A stretch of 64,000 bases of DNA from Liolophura sinensis (lineage: Eukaryota > Mollusca > Polyplacophora > Chitonida > Chitonidae): the NCBI RefSeq assembly GCF_032854445.1, contig NC_088295.1:67671058-67735057 (forward strand). Direction: 5' to 3'. The notes below the pieces were generated by a model. The model did no database searches, was not told where the DNA came from, and worked only from the letters and a program-made list of their open reading frames with translations. This document shows, piece after piece, positions 24,667 to 35,928 of the stretch (the first letter of the stretch is position 1; every line of letters starts with the position of its first letter). A program made the translations under genes and the position numbers.

Positions 24667-26698
24667 GTAACTTGGTCACTTAGAGGTGTAGTCGTAGCCC
24701 TAGATGCTTCATTTGTTTAGTTCACATATCGTTGGGTGTGATGCCAACACAGCATTTTGAGTAATTCTAGGGGATGCAGTAATGTGCTAGAAAATTCCTA
24801 TTATTACATCACTAGATTGGTTTTTACTTTCTCTAATTCTTTGAATTTTTCAACCACTAATGTGGCCAATATCTTTGAACACTCTAAAAGAACTAGTGGG
24901 TGCAGAGAAACGTGCACAGTTTTATGAAGCTTGAATATTTAATGACACAATCATTTTTGGTGTCATTTTCATCAAAATTATATGCATAAATTCCATTGAA
25001 GAAAGTGCTAAAGAGTTTGAAAAAGTTGAAGATTCTCCTTATAAGCCTTAATGGTGCTAGGGGTTCTGTAAGTAGCTGCTATTAAAGCTGATTACATTAA
25101 GCCATAGCTGAGGTAAACCGACAAAAGGCTGTACTTCACCAGTTACCTATGACTAGTGGCCAGCTATCATACTGTCAACCACATGCAGTTCTAGTTTTGC
25201 TCACTATGCTGTAGTATTTATTTTTATGTTGTAAATGGTGTTGTAGTGGCTTTAACACTGTATAGACTGTACATTGGGGGCTGGTTTGTGTTACTTTTCA
25301 GGATGTTCTGTAAATATTGGAGTCTTATGAAACCTGTAGTATCACAGTTCAGTTTAACCTTGTTTGCTTTTCCACAAAATGTTGGGGACATTCCAGATCA
25401 TATTGATATTTCTTTAAAATATGATTCTATAAAGGTGAGTGATCAAATACTGTTCATGACATACCCTGTCAAACAGACCAATACATTGCATATTTTGTAT
25501 GGTTGAGTCTGGTTTGCGTGCGCTTCTCAGTCAGTTTTCTTACATTTGACAAATCGGTTACGGCTAAAATTTGTCTGTGTATTGTTATATTCATCAGAGG
25601 ACTCTGTGTTTAATACTATGAGGTTATTGTGAAGTGTTTTGTACATTATGGAGTGGTAGTGGATTCGTCCATATTGTGTTGAAAATTTGTATTGGGCGAG
25701 ATCAGCTGTAAAACATTTCAGAATGACCTATTTAATATATAGCTCAACCTCTCCAAACACTTTCACCTCCCTTCCATATAACAACCAAAGCTACACTTAC
25801 TGATTTAGCTGGCCTAGAATGCAGGAAGTTTTTTTCAATCAGTCGGGTAATGTAGTCTACCTGACGTTTAAATATATCTTAAGTTGCTTTTGATCTTTGC
25901 AGTAGCATTTTGCAGAATTTGGAAATCAACAAATAATGAAATTTATTCCTCAGTCAACGTTTCAACCTGGTCAATGTTTGGAGAAATGCGACGAGCAAAA
26001 GATACACACCACTGCGCCTCCAAATGCTGTATAGGTGTAAAAGTACCGCCCTTAATTGCTACCATATAATATCAAAATAATATGGCTTGCCGGAATCCAA
26101 TATCACTCCAAGTACAGGACAGTCATGTGGTGGGATATACTTGACTGATTTCATTGAACCTCGTTTATAGCTAAACAATAATTGCTGATAAACTGTCCTT
26201 TGTGGACAGAGGTCAGCTGCTCATTGTGATATTAAATGTCAGGTATCATTATGTAGTGCATCTATCTTACTTTTACACTTGCCCTTAAGGTTGTTGTCTC
26301 GGCTACTCACATTAAAGTGTTCTATTAAAATCCATTTTTAAAAACAAAATTCTAGTAACTCTGAATAATGAAGTCTTAATGGTATAATATTTTACATATT
26401 TCTGCTCATAATGTATGTAGCCATCACCAGGAATTCCTGACCATGGCTACATGTCAGAGTGTGAAATATCAGACCATTATGAAGAGTCTCTTTTATTTCA
26501 TTCCTCACTATATATAAGCCTATATACCGATATTTTGAGTACAAAGCTGAGCCTGTATTGTACATTAAAAAAAAAATTAAAAAATTCCAAAAGAGTAGGA
26601 GTATACAAAACGTGGAAGCACAGAAATTACAGATAGGAGCTAGTCTGGGTCAAATGATTCCTAGTGTGATGTTGATGGAAATTGTGAAGTCAGAAATG
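24667..26698. other. Intronic sequence with one weak pseudo-exon
   Basis: AT-rich. A segment at 25302-25434 is bounded by ttacttttcag and aaag|gtgagt and is open, but it is AT-biased and does not fit between exons 1 and 2 in series. Nothing else is recognised. Confidence 0.4.
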
Positions 26699-26940
26699 CA
26701 TGATATTGTAAAATTGTATGTGGGCAATCTATGTGATATTGTTGAATTGTGCAAGGGCACCCTGTGTAATATTGTAGAATTGTATATGGGCACCCTGTGT
26801 AATATTGTAGAATTGTATATGGGCACCCTGTGTAATATTGTAGAATTGTATATGGGCAGCCTGTGTAATATTGTAGAATTGTATATGGGCACCCTGTGTA
26901 ATATTGCTGAATTGTGTAAGGGCACCTTGTGTGATTTTGC
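26699..26940 (+). repeat. 33-bp tandem array, about 7 units
   Basis: Unit tgtgtaatattgtagaattg plus tatatgggcaccc. The central four units are almost identical and the outer ones are diverged. Because 33 is divisible by 3, both strands show open frames with 11-residue repeats (for example MGTLCNIVELY). It lies in intron 1 without splice context and is treated as minisatellite. Confidence 0.93.
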
Positions 26941-29035
26941 TGAGATGTTGACACAGTGTATGATGCAGTTTTTAGTTTTAATGGTGTGACAGACTGTGTT
27001 ATCATCCAGTGTTTAATAGCTGCCAGCATGTTTCAGCAGGCCATTTCCTCTTCTGGAAAGCCCTTATCTGGTTTTAATCCACTCAGGCAATATTTAACCC
27101 ACTTCAGTTAAAGCTGTGATTTCCTTAAGTCAGAAACATGTTCTAGAACTGCTTTGCTTCTCAAGTATTCAATCTGAAATTTTTTGTGAGGTGGTAGAGA
27201 AATGTGAGATTTTATTTTTTACTTCATTTTTTGTTCACGTATAATTATCCCAAAATTATAAGAGAAGCTAAGAGCTTCGCAAAAGTATTAACACAATTGG
27301 TTTTTTCAAGGAAAAGTTCAGGAAACTGGGGGGATTTTAATCACAGCTTGAGGCTAGAGCTGCACACAGGTTATGTTGGCAAAGACAAGATGTATTATTG
27401 AGTGCCCCAGCTCCTAGAAGGCTACCTCTCTACCATGGAAATTGAGATACTTGTGTGTGGGCTCCCCCATCAAAGTAAAAATAATTTCATTAACAACATA
27501 CAGCAAACAGTAACTAAAATGAGGACACTTTTATATGCGAAGTCATTGGATGAAATGTACACATGTTGTGATAACAATTTCGTATACATGCGCTAATTAT
27601 GGGTACTGATTGTACCTAAGTCACTTTGTCATCTTGTAAATGCTCCTGAAATGAGATACATTAAGTTGTCAATAGCTCATTCTTTCACAGTTATAATATT
27701 TTTTGTTGTTTGCTCGCTTTTAAATACAGGACACCTTCCAGAATTCATATTAGAGAACCCAGCTGATGCTCATTATACTTGTTTGTGTTTATGTTCCTTG
27801 TTTGATGTTGACCCATTTTTAGATATCAGAAGTGAAACACCAGTCACTGTGTTCCCCTTTTAAACAGTGTTTTTAACAAAACTGTTCTGATGTTTGTTTA
27901 GCTGAGCGATAAATCGTATATCTATCCATAATTTAATTCAGAGTGTTTTACTCAGCTCTGCTGCTTTACAGGATTTTTTTTGTTACAGTGTCAGTTAAAT
28001 CCTGAGGAAGTGGGCTAATGTAAAAGTAGATTAGAAGAGCTGGAGCACAAAGGAAATTAACAAACCAGTCTGCCTTTAAATCAATGCTAACACCATTAGC
28101 CCTCCAGTAACAAATTGGCAGTTTAGCTCTGTCTTGGTAAAAGCCTGAAAAGCAGGCATCGTTTTTTCTGTCATGATTATCGACAACTACTTCTTGGGTA
28201 TCAATGTCCTTGTGAAGAAAATTGGAATCTGATATGAACACGTTTTCTTTCGCATTGATGCTCAGAAGGCAGTGAAAGAAATGTTGAAAAAAAAAAAGAA
28301 AAAACTGGGAGATGAAAGCACATGCCAGCTAGTGTAAGAAAAAGAACGTTTTTGACATCATTCCAATATGTTTTGCCTTAAGTGTTGGTCGAAACTGCTT
28401 GTTCCTCAGGAGGCACGCCTTCTTGAGGAGGTTTGATGAAGAACTTTCACTGTATGGAACTGACTTTTTTGTGTAACCTTGGTCCTGTAATAAGTACTTG
28501 TTTTAAGGGCTGCAGTGGGTGAGATGAAAGAAAATAAATGGACATTTGAGTTAGTGGCGAATATTTGCATGAGATAAATTTACGTGTGTAAGAGATTGTG
28601 GAGAGTGACATGTATCTTTTTTGAAAATCTTGTTATCCATCCTGGTTTTTAGGGGGATAACTTCATTGGAGGACTCGGGTCTTCTACCAGCCAGATTTAC
28701 TGGTAGAGGGAAATGTAACCATAGCATGGGCTCTCGAGCAAGCAAACACAAAACCGTACAACACCAATCTTCCCATGAAACGCATTAATTCCAACAGATG
28801 CCACATTGATTTATCCTACAACCTAGACAGCTTATGCACATTTTTGAACTGGATTGCAGCAAAATTGACAGGTATAATTGTTTAAGCTAAGCATAAAGAA
28901 GTTATGTAAATGAATCAAATTCTCCACAAATCATTACATTCAGTTTTATGGCTGACCCATTAATTGACAGCAGACCATCTGCCTGAATGTCAAAGCAGTG
29001 CTTCATTAAATAGCTCAAGTCTCGTGTGGTCATGT
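26941..29035. other. Intronic sequence, nothing recognised
   Basis: No exon or clear repeat. A-rich run at about 28288-28305. Open frames on either strand show no recognisable protein. Confidence 0.45.
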
Positions 29036-29300
29036 GCATTTATTGATTTATATGATTGTTGTTTAATGCTGTTTTCAAGAAAATTTTCAGTTATACAGTG
29101 GTAGCCAGTTTATGTGTGGATAAAACTTAAGTAAACCACCGACCTTTAGCAAACTTTTTCACGTGTGCCATGGCATGATATTGGTAGAATTCAAGCAAAT
29201 TTCATGTAAGACCACACAACAGGACACCGCATCTGCTGCACAGGTCTCCAGACCAATGGGATTGAGCCCATTACTCAGGCTACCTGGGGATTAAAAGGCA
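29036..29300 (-). repeat. Diverged SINE (family A variant)
   Basis: The order tttatatgattgttgtttaa, ttcaagaaaattttcagtta, taaaccaccgacctttagca, then tttttcacgtgtgcc parallels the reverse complement of SINE A with a different middle segment. The distal part (about 29205-29275) contains a B-box-like ggctcaatccc in the reverse strand. Target duplications were not found. Confidence 0.5.
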
Positions 29301-31360
29301 ATTACTATAAAAGCCCAACCCACAGGAACAACATTTGTTGTTGAAAAGAAGATTTTCAGATTATGTGGTTATAGTAATTTGGACTAACTGTTATCTGCTA
29401 AATGGGAGCAACATTTGTTTTCTGTTTTTGATATATGGCACCTTCAAGGTCACGAGACTTCACAAAATTGCATTGCTTCAGTTGTAGTCACCATTTTGTG
29501 TACACATTCAAAATGTATTTACATGTAAGTATATTTTTTTTTTCTTTTTTATGTCATAATTGATATGCTCATGCTGACATTGCAATGAAGTATAAAGTAA
29601 GGGCATTGTTACAAAATGCTTTGACCCACCCAATAGAGACATATCACCTGCAAGTATTAGAACATGCATGATCAGTGCCATCTCATACTGATCACACATA
29701 AAATATAAACCAATAGAACTTGTGTGATAATTACTGCATACACCCTTGCATGGTAGTTGATAGAGTATGGCTGAAATCGTTGACGGTATGCCCATTATAT
29801 ATCACATCTTTCTGCATACATGTCTATCAGGATGCTCAAAACTTTTGTTGTTGTTTTTTTTTTCTGAGAGAAAGCAGTCCATCTTTTCCAGTGTTGCTGA
29901 CCATTTTATTGTTCAAGAGTGTATTAAGCAATAGAAGTGTTGGTCATGGAGAATGCCAGCGAGCTTAGTGTCAAAGCTGAATTATTAAGAACTGTGTAAT
30001 ATATGGTTTTAGACTTCGCATTCAGCCTGGGGTACTTGTAACATTCACCAGTACCGGCATGGTAAATAATACATTTGCACAGTGCAGTTTTTCATCAGGT
30101 CTTGACGTTTTTGCTTGTTTCATTGACAAGGGAATCTGAAAAACTGTATTCATTATGTATTGACTTCATGCTTTCTTACATTTCACTCAAGCAAAGGTAT
30201 GAACATTTTACCCTCAGTGACAAAGACTGTGCATATTTGGACGTGTCACGTTTGGTTTAATTTATGAATGATGAATCTTAGATTCTAAGTTGCAAAGGCC
30301 TTTCTGTCAATTTGTGCTTTCTTCAAATCTTGAATACAAGTTTACGCTGGATCACTGGTGTCTTTTGCCATATTATTCTTCTGTTTACACTTGGACCAAA
30401 CTACCAGAATTTCTCAGCTATGAGATTGTTTTTAAAGAGGTTTCGGCATTCTCTGAATAGGTTTTCATTGTCATTGTTTGAACAGGTCAGTGTATAGTTT
30501 GCCTTGAGTCGAATTCATTGCGAAACTGCTTTGTGAATCAATAAAATTAAACATTCATCAGGCATGGAAATTGGCTCGCATGAAACAGTATCTGTGTGTA
30601 AAACAAGCCGCCGGTGTGTCAAGGGTTATGTTGGAAGCAACTGCTGTCAGGATTGGCTTAAATTTACCAGCAGAAGATGGCCCTCTTTGAGAAAATGTCT
30701 GGCACAAGCAACTGTTGCGCAGACGACTGGATGGATACATAGACAAGGACGAGTGTGATCTCCAGACAAATCCGGAGGTTAGGAGAAGGCAGTTCCGCCA
30801 TGCTTAATAGCAAGCTGTGACAACTAAAGCTTTCATCATCAAAATGATTTCAGATGAATCAAAGCTTCAATGCTAGAAACTCCAATATTGATTTTATGGA
30901 GCCTGACCAGAAAAAAAGCAATATATGGCTAACAGAATCCCAGGCACCTGTAGCTGCATCCTGACTAGATATTTCTGCTGGATGTTTTATTTTAGGGAGT
31001 AAGCACGTTGATTTTTACGGCAGGCTAATTGCTGAATAGTGATCCGGTTTGTGACCAAAGGGGGAATTGATTGAGAAGGAAAGCCATAGGCTGGCAGTGG
31101 CGGAGATACTCTGGCCTCCATGCACTCATCTACACTCCTGTTGTGTCCGCTTCAATTCTCAATTATCATATGATTTTACTGGCGGATATATAATGGAGGT
31201 GTTGGGTTAAGACATACACTGGTTATGTGTCCAGTTACTCAAGACCATTCAGAGTTGTATTACGTTTGGGGTATGCCCAACAAGTCACAAGTTAAACAGT
31301 TGACGCCTTCTGTGTCTGTCGTTCACCATTCAGTATTCATCCACTTGATTGTCATTGCCA
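29301..31360. other. Intronic sequence, nothing recognised
   Basis: No exon is supported. The segment 30560-30790 is somewhat GC-richer and open in two directions but has no splice pairing. The GC content rises again from about 31000 towards the candidate first exon. Confidence 0.4.
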
Positions 31361-31364
31361 CAGC

Positions 31365-31460
31365 ATTGTGATTGGGGAGTTTCAATCGTGGAGGCAGGAT
31401 GTTTGCATGTTGATTGGTCTAGACGTGTGACAGGTGTAGCTGACTCCACCTAAGGCTCAT
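31365..31460 (+). promoter_or_regulatory. Candidate internal promoter with two inverted CCAAT boxes
   Basis: Two ATTGG words (31371-31375 in tgattgggg, 31413-31417 in tgattggtc) lie about 40 bp apart, with an octamer-like tttgcat between them. They are 200-250 bp upstream of the candidate alternative first exon. No TATA box is obvious. Support comes only from this arrangement. Confidence 0.3.
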
Positions 31461-31626
31461 CTGCTTGGACCGTGGGTGTGCTGGGACTCCAGACCTGAGC
31501 TCCCCGACCCACAAGAGTGCTCTGGGACAACCTTGGTTTTTCAAAGCTGAGTGCAGGGCATCTGGGGCTGTAGTCAAACAAGTGGTGATGTATTGGGATT
31601 GTGTCGTGTAACAGTGGTGACTCCGT

Positions 31627-31745
31627 ATGTCCGAGACGTGCAGGCAACCAGAAAACAGCCGGCTCGACCCGCCTGAGCCAACATTTTTGGCATGTTTGAA
31701 AAGGCTCTGCTTCATAGAGATGGGCAACTTCATCTACAGTTATTT
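31627..31745 (+). CDS. Candidate alternative first exon, gives TM-less N-terminus
   Basis: An in-frame stop (TGA 31618-31620) is followed by ATG 31627 and an open frame to a strong donor (TTT|gtaagt at 31746). It ends with two spare bases, the phase exon 2 at 32058 needs. The encoded start is MSETCRQPENSRLDPPEPTF and then about 20 residues, ending in FIYSYL across the junction. A second ATG at 31720 (gagATGg) has the better start context and would give a 9-residue N-terminus. Neither start has the membrane span of exon 1, so the isoform would lack the exon 1 anchor, although cysteines in LACLKRLCF could be lipidated. The local GC rise fits a first exon. Transcript evidence is lacking. Confidence 0.4.
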
Positions 31746-32057
31746 GTAAGTAAGCTAGCATATGTAATTCTGCACATGCATTTTCCCAATCGAAGGATTG
31801 TTGTCAGTGATCTGTGTTGATTTGATTTTGTGTGGTGTTGCGTTGTGCAGTGTTGAGTGAAAACCATACAAGACGGCATCCTCAGCTGGCTGATATCTAC
31901 ACGTAAATCCAGTGGACTGTATTTATGTGTGTACTGATTCCGATTTGCACTGGTGTCTGCTGTATCTGTATATGCTAGCTGTCACAAGAAATCAGAGATG
32001 ATGGTTAAACTGCAGCCAATATATCAGTAATTTTTTTTGTTTTGTGGCAATTTTCAG

Positions 32058-32181
32058 GTTTGAGCGTCCAGAGAAGAGGCTTGTTACTGAGCATGTCCAG
32101 CCGTCTGTGTCTACGCATACGTCCCTCAACCAGTCGCTGGGGATGTCACCCGATCAGTATCATTCACTAGGAGAAACTCAG
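32058..32181 (+). CDS. Exon 2: cytoplasmic linker of the membrane protein
   Basis: Acceptor gcaattttcag (AG 32056-32057) and donor CAG|gtgagt (32182) enclose 124 nt. With the AG of exon 1 the first codon is AGG, and 41 more codons follow, ending at a codon boundary. The peptide begins FERPEKRLVTEHVQPSVSTH and ends MSPDQYHSLGETQ. It is polar, Ser/Thr/Gln-rich and lacks a folded domain, as expected of a linker between a membrane anchor and downstream domains. The 5' phase matches exon 1, the candidate microexon and the alternative first exon. The next exon must start in phase 0. Confidence 0.75.
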
Positions 32182-32723
32182 GTGAGTCTTGGCTCTGTTT
32201 GGATTCTTGTAACGAAATAACAAGCACTAATGGGTATACCAAATCGAGTTAGTAAAGTGCAAGTTGTGATTAGGTGATTTGCAGCAGGAGTGATTATCAA
32301 GGGCGCTTCATCCGGCCACTATTGATCTGAAACCCAGCCCCTAGTGTTCATTCATTGTGATTTGCTTCCTCAATTGCTGCGTTTATTGATTGCCCACTAC
32401 ATGCAGGATACTCGGGTGCCCATGCAGTGTCGCCCAGTTGAATTCTCGCAAATTATTAGCTGTGCATGTAGTGTTGAAGAAACAGAGTTCTCTGCCCAGG
32501 CCAGTAGTGGAATGCCATGAGCTATTATCACTATTTTTAACTGTCTTGGGATCTAGTAACGGACACCAACAGGTTCTTCACAGACGAGTTATATCGGTCA
32601 TCTATCAGCCATCGCGCACAAGATTATGCCTGGTGCTGGCTTGATCTGGAGCAGTGCGCCTTTCTGCACAAGGGAGTAGTTTATGTTTAGGTTGGCTGTT
32701 TAGGTTTTTATTTTCTTATCAAG

Positions 32724-32784
32724 GTCGCTTTGAAGCTTCAACACAGGCTAGCAGTATGCTGCAATGGCCCGATCTCAGGAGTCG
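32724..32784 (+). CDS. Weak candidate small exon or alternative start
   Basis: A very strong donor (GTCG|gtaagtatt at 32785) follows a pyrimidine-rich acceptor (tttttattttcttatcaag, AG 32722-32723), 540 bp after exon 2. From phase 0 the 61 nt read VALKLQHRLAVCCNGPISGV without a stop. Using another AG at 32753-32754 would give a 30-nt phase-neutral exon. An ATG at 32764 in a good context (gcaATGg) would give MARSQES ending at a codon boundary. These readings compete and none is proven. Confidence 0.25.
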
Positions 32785-32790
32785 GTAAGT

Positions 32791-33238
32791 ATTCTACATA
32801 ACCCTAACATTCTTGTTGGCAATTTTAAGTCCCAGAGGACGCAGCTAGGCGTGAAACTTTTGCTAAGCTATATTGATGTGTTCACATTGAGTTAGACCAG
32901 CTGTATCAGTGTGCCGTTTTTAACCATTAACCCTGTATCTGTATTCTACGCCAGTAGACACTATCGTCTTTTTTTTGTGTCCCTCACTGCACATTGTCCT
33001 GAGCATGGAGTAGATAGCAACCTTAATGAGGTTTTGAGACACGACCCAGTAGCTTCACACCGTGGGTCGTTTTCAGATGATGGCCCATTGTCTATCTAAT
33101 ATTTTGAAAAGATATCTAATGTGAGACACCAAAAAGGATTATTGTATTAAGCTGATTTAATGGTTATGTCTATGGGCACATAACCTGTAAAATAGTAGCC
33201 AGAGGCATTGACCTCAAGGCATTAGTGAGAGAGAAGTA
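32791..33238. other. Non-coding sequence, nothing recognised
   Basis: No exon or repeat apart from the TATATA-rich patch that begins near 33235. Confidence 0.45.
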
Positions 33239-33285
33239 TATATATGTAGAAGACATATATATATATGTATATATATATATAAGGA
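33239..33285. repeat. TA-rich microsatellite patch
   Basis: Imperfect TATATA runs with two GTAGAAGAC/GTATA interruptions. Confidence 0.8.
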
Positions 33286-33396
33286 AACTCTTCAGGCTAT
33301 TAGATAGGTGATTAGATGGGGTGATTTGGTAACTGTGACTGCCATTTTAAGTGTTTAGTGCTGACAGTGAGCACAAATCACTTAGGCTATATTACT

Positions 33397-33434
33397 GGGG
33401 CAGGGGGGTGTGGGGGGTTGGGAGGGGTGATGGG
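33397..33434 (+). other. G-quadruplex candidate
   Basis: Five G blocks of 3-6 with loops of 1-3 bases (gggg-ca-gggggg-tgt-gggggg-tt-ggg-a-gggg). It satisfies the standard G3+ quadruplex pattern on the + strand. It would be transcribed as G-rich RNA if intron 2 extends here. Confidence 0.7.
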
Positions 33435-35016
33435 TGAATAATTGATTTAAAATCGATGTATTTATTTCTCCAGTATTTTACTGGCACATTATGTGAGAAG
33501 ATGAGTTGGTTACTCTGTGAAGGCTAATGCGACATTATTTGCCTATCTTTCATTTTCATTTGCATATTCTTCATTGTCTAATATTCCCAGTTCGGGATGG
33601 ATCAATAGAGTTCCATTTCAGCTGACATTTTACAGGTTATTGGGTATGCAATTGAAAGCCCGTTGACAGACTGAGCTTTGAAAACACTCTTGCTACTTTA
33701 AGGCAAGATTTTGTCTGGCACCTGACCTGTACATAGAATGTATATGCATCAAGTAGATATATATGTAATTTATTGGAACTAATTTCCTCTGGATTTTCAT
33801 GAAGGAGTTGCATTTTTGTTGTGTACCCTTGGTTGATTTGTATAAATAAATTATGGTACGACATTTTGATCTTGTTGGAAAACCAAGTTTTGCATCTTAA
33901 GAATTGATGGCTTCCCATTAGTATCTATGCTCATTGGTAATATAGTATCACATGTTTTTTTCCTCCTCTAACGATAACTCCAATATTCTTCATTACATAT
34001 ACGTTGCATTATCGCCAGTTGAACAAATAAATCCAAATTAAAAGCATGTAGGGTGATTGTCGACACCTTTTGTATGCACCTGTATTTCACGTCATATAAT
34101 TGCTGCTTTGAACAAGCAGGGTAAAGTTTCCTTCTTATTTATGACCGCATTATTTCTGAACGTTAAAAAATACATACCCTGCAATGTTGGATGAACAGTT
34201 TTGGGAGTACATGTAACTTAAATGCTTATTGGACCATTAGTATTAATGAACAGTGTATTAATTACGTCCTATCATTTGTGATTCTGCAGAGATGAATACT
34301 AATCTGCTGTCAGCTGTCAGGATGTGTAACGTGTCCTTTGATGACAGAGATAACTGATTTTAGTCCTAATTGGAGAAAAATGTAGATATGCATGGAAGGG
34401 AATGGTACCAGGTTTACAGTCAGAGCATGATGCCTAATATACATATGCCCAAAAAAAGACCTTAAGAAATAAGAATGATAATTAATCGAAATATGTAAAA
34501 GTATACATGTAGTTCAGTCTTATGATCAAAGAAAATGGCAGCTGTACCCTGTGCAAACCTTTTGAACATCATCCAAGAAAAGAATTAGGTTAAAATACTG
34601 TGGACCTTTTGAGTATCCACTGGGGACAATTTTTAGATGGTTACATGCCTAAGATCTGTAGAATCTGCCAACAGTCTTCACCTTGTAAGTGTACCCTAGT
34701 TCCTAGACCTCTTCACGTATGAAGAAGCAACTTTCAGTGCAATTTATACACATTTTTGAGTTGATTTTGGAGACAAAGCTACATTGTTTAGATTGGCCAG
34801 TTTTAGGGCTTCACAAAAAGTATAATTTTATCAGTTCACACAGAATAATGCCCTCTGAATGTGCGTCGAAAAACATCTTGAAGAATTACAGTACATACAG
34901 TACATTGAATTTGTGTAGGTTTGTTTTCTAAATCTAGGTAGTCACTGCCAAGGCTATGGTTTATTTCTTTAACAAAGTTGCATAAATAAAATTGAACCAT
35001 ATCTGAGATTGTAGTG
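33435..35016. other. Non-coding sequence, nothing recognised
   Basis: AT-rich. Open frames at 33637-33918 (-) and 34719-34931 (+) are unconvincing. No repeat was identified. Confidence 0.45.
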
Positions 35017-35209
35017 TTCAAACATTTGAAGCTGTATGTAGTTGGTGGCATGCATTCAAACATTTGAAGCTGTATGTAGTTGGTTGCATGCATTCAAAGA
35101 CTTGAAGCTGCGTGTAGTTGGTGGCATGCATTCAGACATTTGAAGCTGTATGTAGTTGGTGGCATGCATTCAAACATTTGAAGCTGTATGTGGTTGGTGG
35201 CATGCATTC
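35017..35209 (+). repeat. 38-bp tandem array, 5 units
   Basis: Unit acatttgaagctgtatgtag plus ttggtggcatgcattcaa, five copies with a few substitutions (one has gacttgaagctgcgtg). It lies just beyond the 3' side of the reverse-transcriptase relic. Confidence 0.93.
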
Positions 35210-35928
35210 TACTTGTTCATGTGAATCTCTTTAATTTGCTGATGAACGAACCATGAAGCTTTGTGGTGTTGGGTGTGGATAGAAATATAAGCGTCAAGTC
35301 CGACATTCCTATACCATTCGTAGTCCGAAAAGGGCGTTCCAAGTCGCAAGATCCATTTCCACAACAACATTTAACACTAACTTCCGAAGACAAAGGTATG
35401 TAAGAAATTATACAAATAATAAATAAAGCCGGTAACACACAAGAGAGAAGAGGTCATCAGTTTTCAATGATGCCGAGCAGACAATGAATATTCCAGGCAT
35501 GAATTCCATATCAGAGTTCAAATTCGTAGTCTGTGAATGAGTTCCATGTCAAATAACAGCTAAACAAGTATCTCAGTCGCGCTTTCATTGCAACTGTTCA
35601 TAAAGGCATCATGCTGATGTAATTAGCATGGCTACCTTTCGGCCCCTAGCCCCAGGTTAAGCGGTATTAGATACAGTTTGAAAAGGACGAGCTTTACAGA
35701 CCCTAACCGATCAGATTATGATTCAAAAGTAACGGACGATTATGTCTTTCCCGTTAATATGTAAAGATCTCATGCTACAAGAGGCGCCACCTATGATGTT
35801 ACACATGACATACAAGATAGACGGTTACACTAGGCAACCAGCGCCATCTATGTTGTTAAATACCATGTACGTGATAGATATGTACATAGGGATAACAGCG
35901 CCGTCTATGTGGTTGATCGCAATGCTGA
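35210..35928 (-). other. Probable 3' part of the reverse-transcriptase element
   Basis: In element orientation this stretch follows the RT stop codon. It contains three spaced copies of a gcgcca/gtctatg word (about 35785, 35848 and 35898). Further on it has a tgaaagcgcgactgagatac word (about 35560-35580) of the kind found in 3' regions of such retroelements. A 73-codon - strand frame at 35217-35438 is Cys-rich but unrecognised. Attribution to the same element is inference. Confidence 0.35.

Larger units (their letters stand above)
11983..32057 (+). other. Intron 1 (about 20 kb)
   Basis: GT at 11983-11984 and AG at 32056-32057. The codon split AG|G reads Arg across the junction and both exons stay open. 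It holds the 42-bp minisatellite, MITE copy 2 with a nested SINE, a complete SINE B, a 33-bp array, a candidate 36-nt cassette exon and a candidate alternative first exon. Skipping or including the cassette keeps the frame. Confidence 0.65.

Noticed and set aside
31419-31761. Two overlapping - strand frames of about 100 codons
   Set aside because: They are antisense to the candidate + strand first exon and its GC-richer surroundings, with no features of their own.
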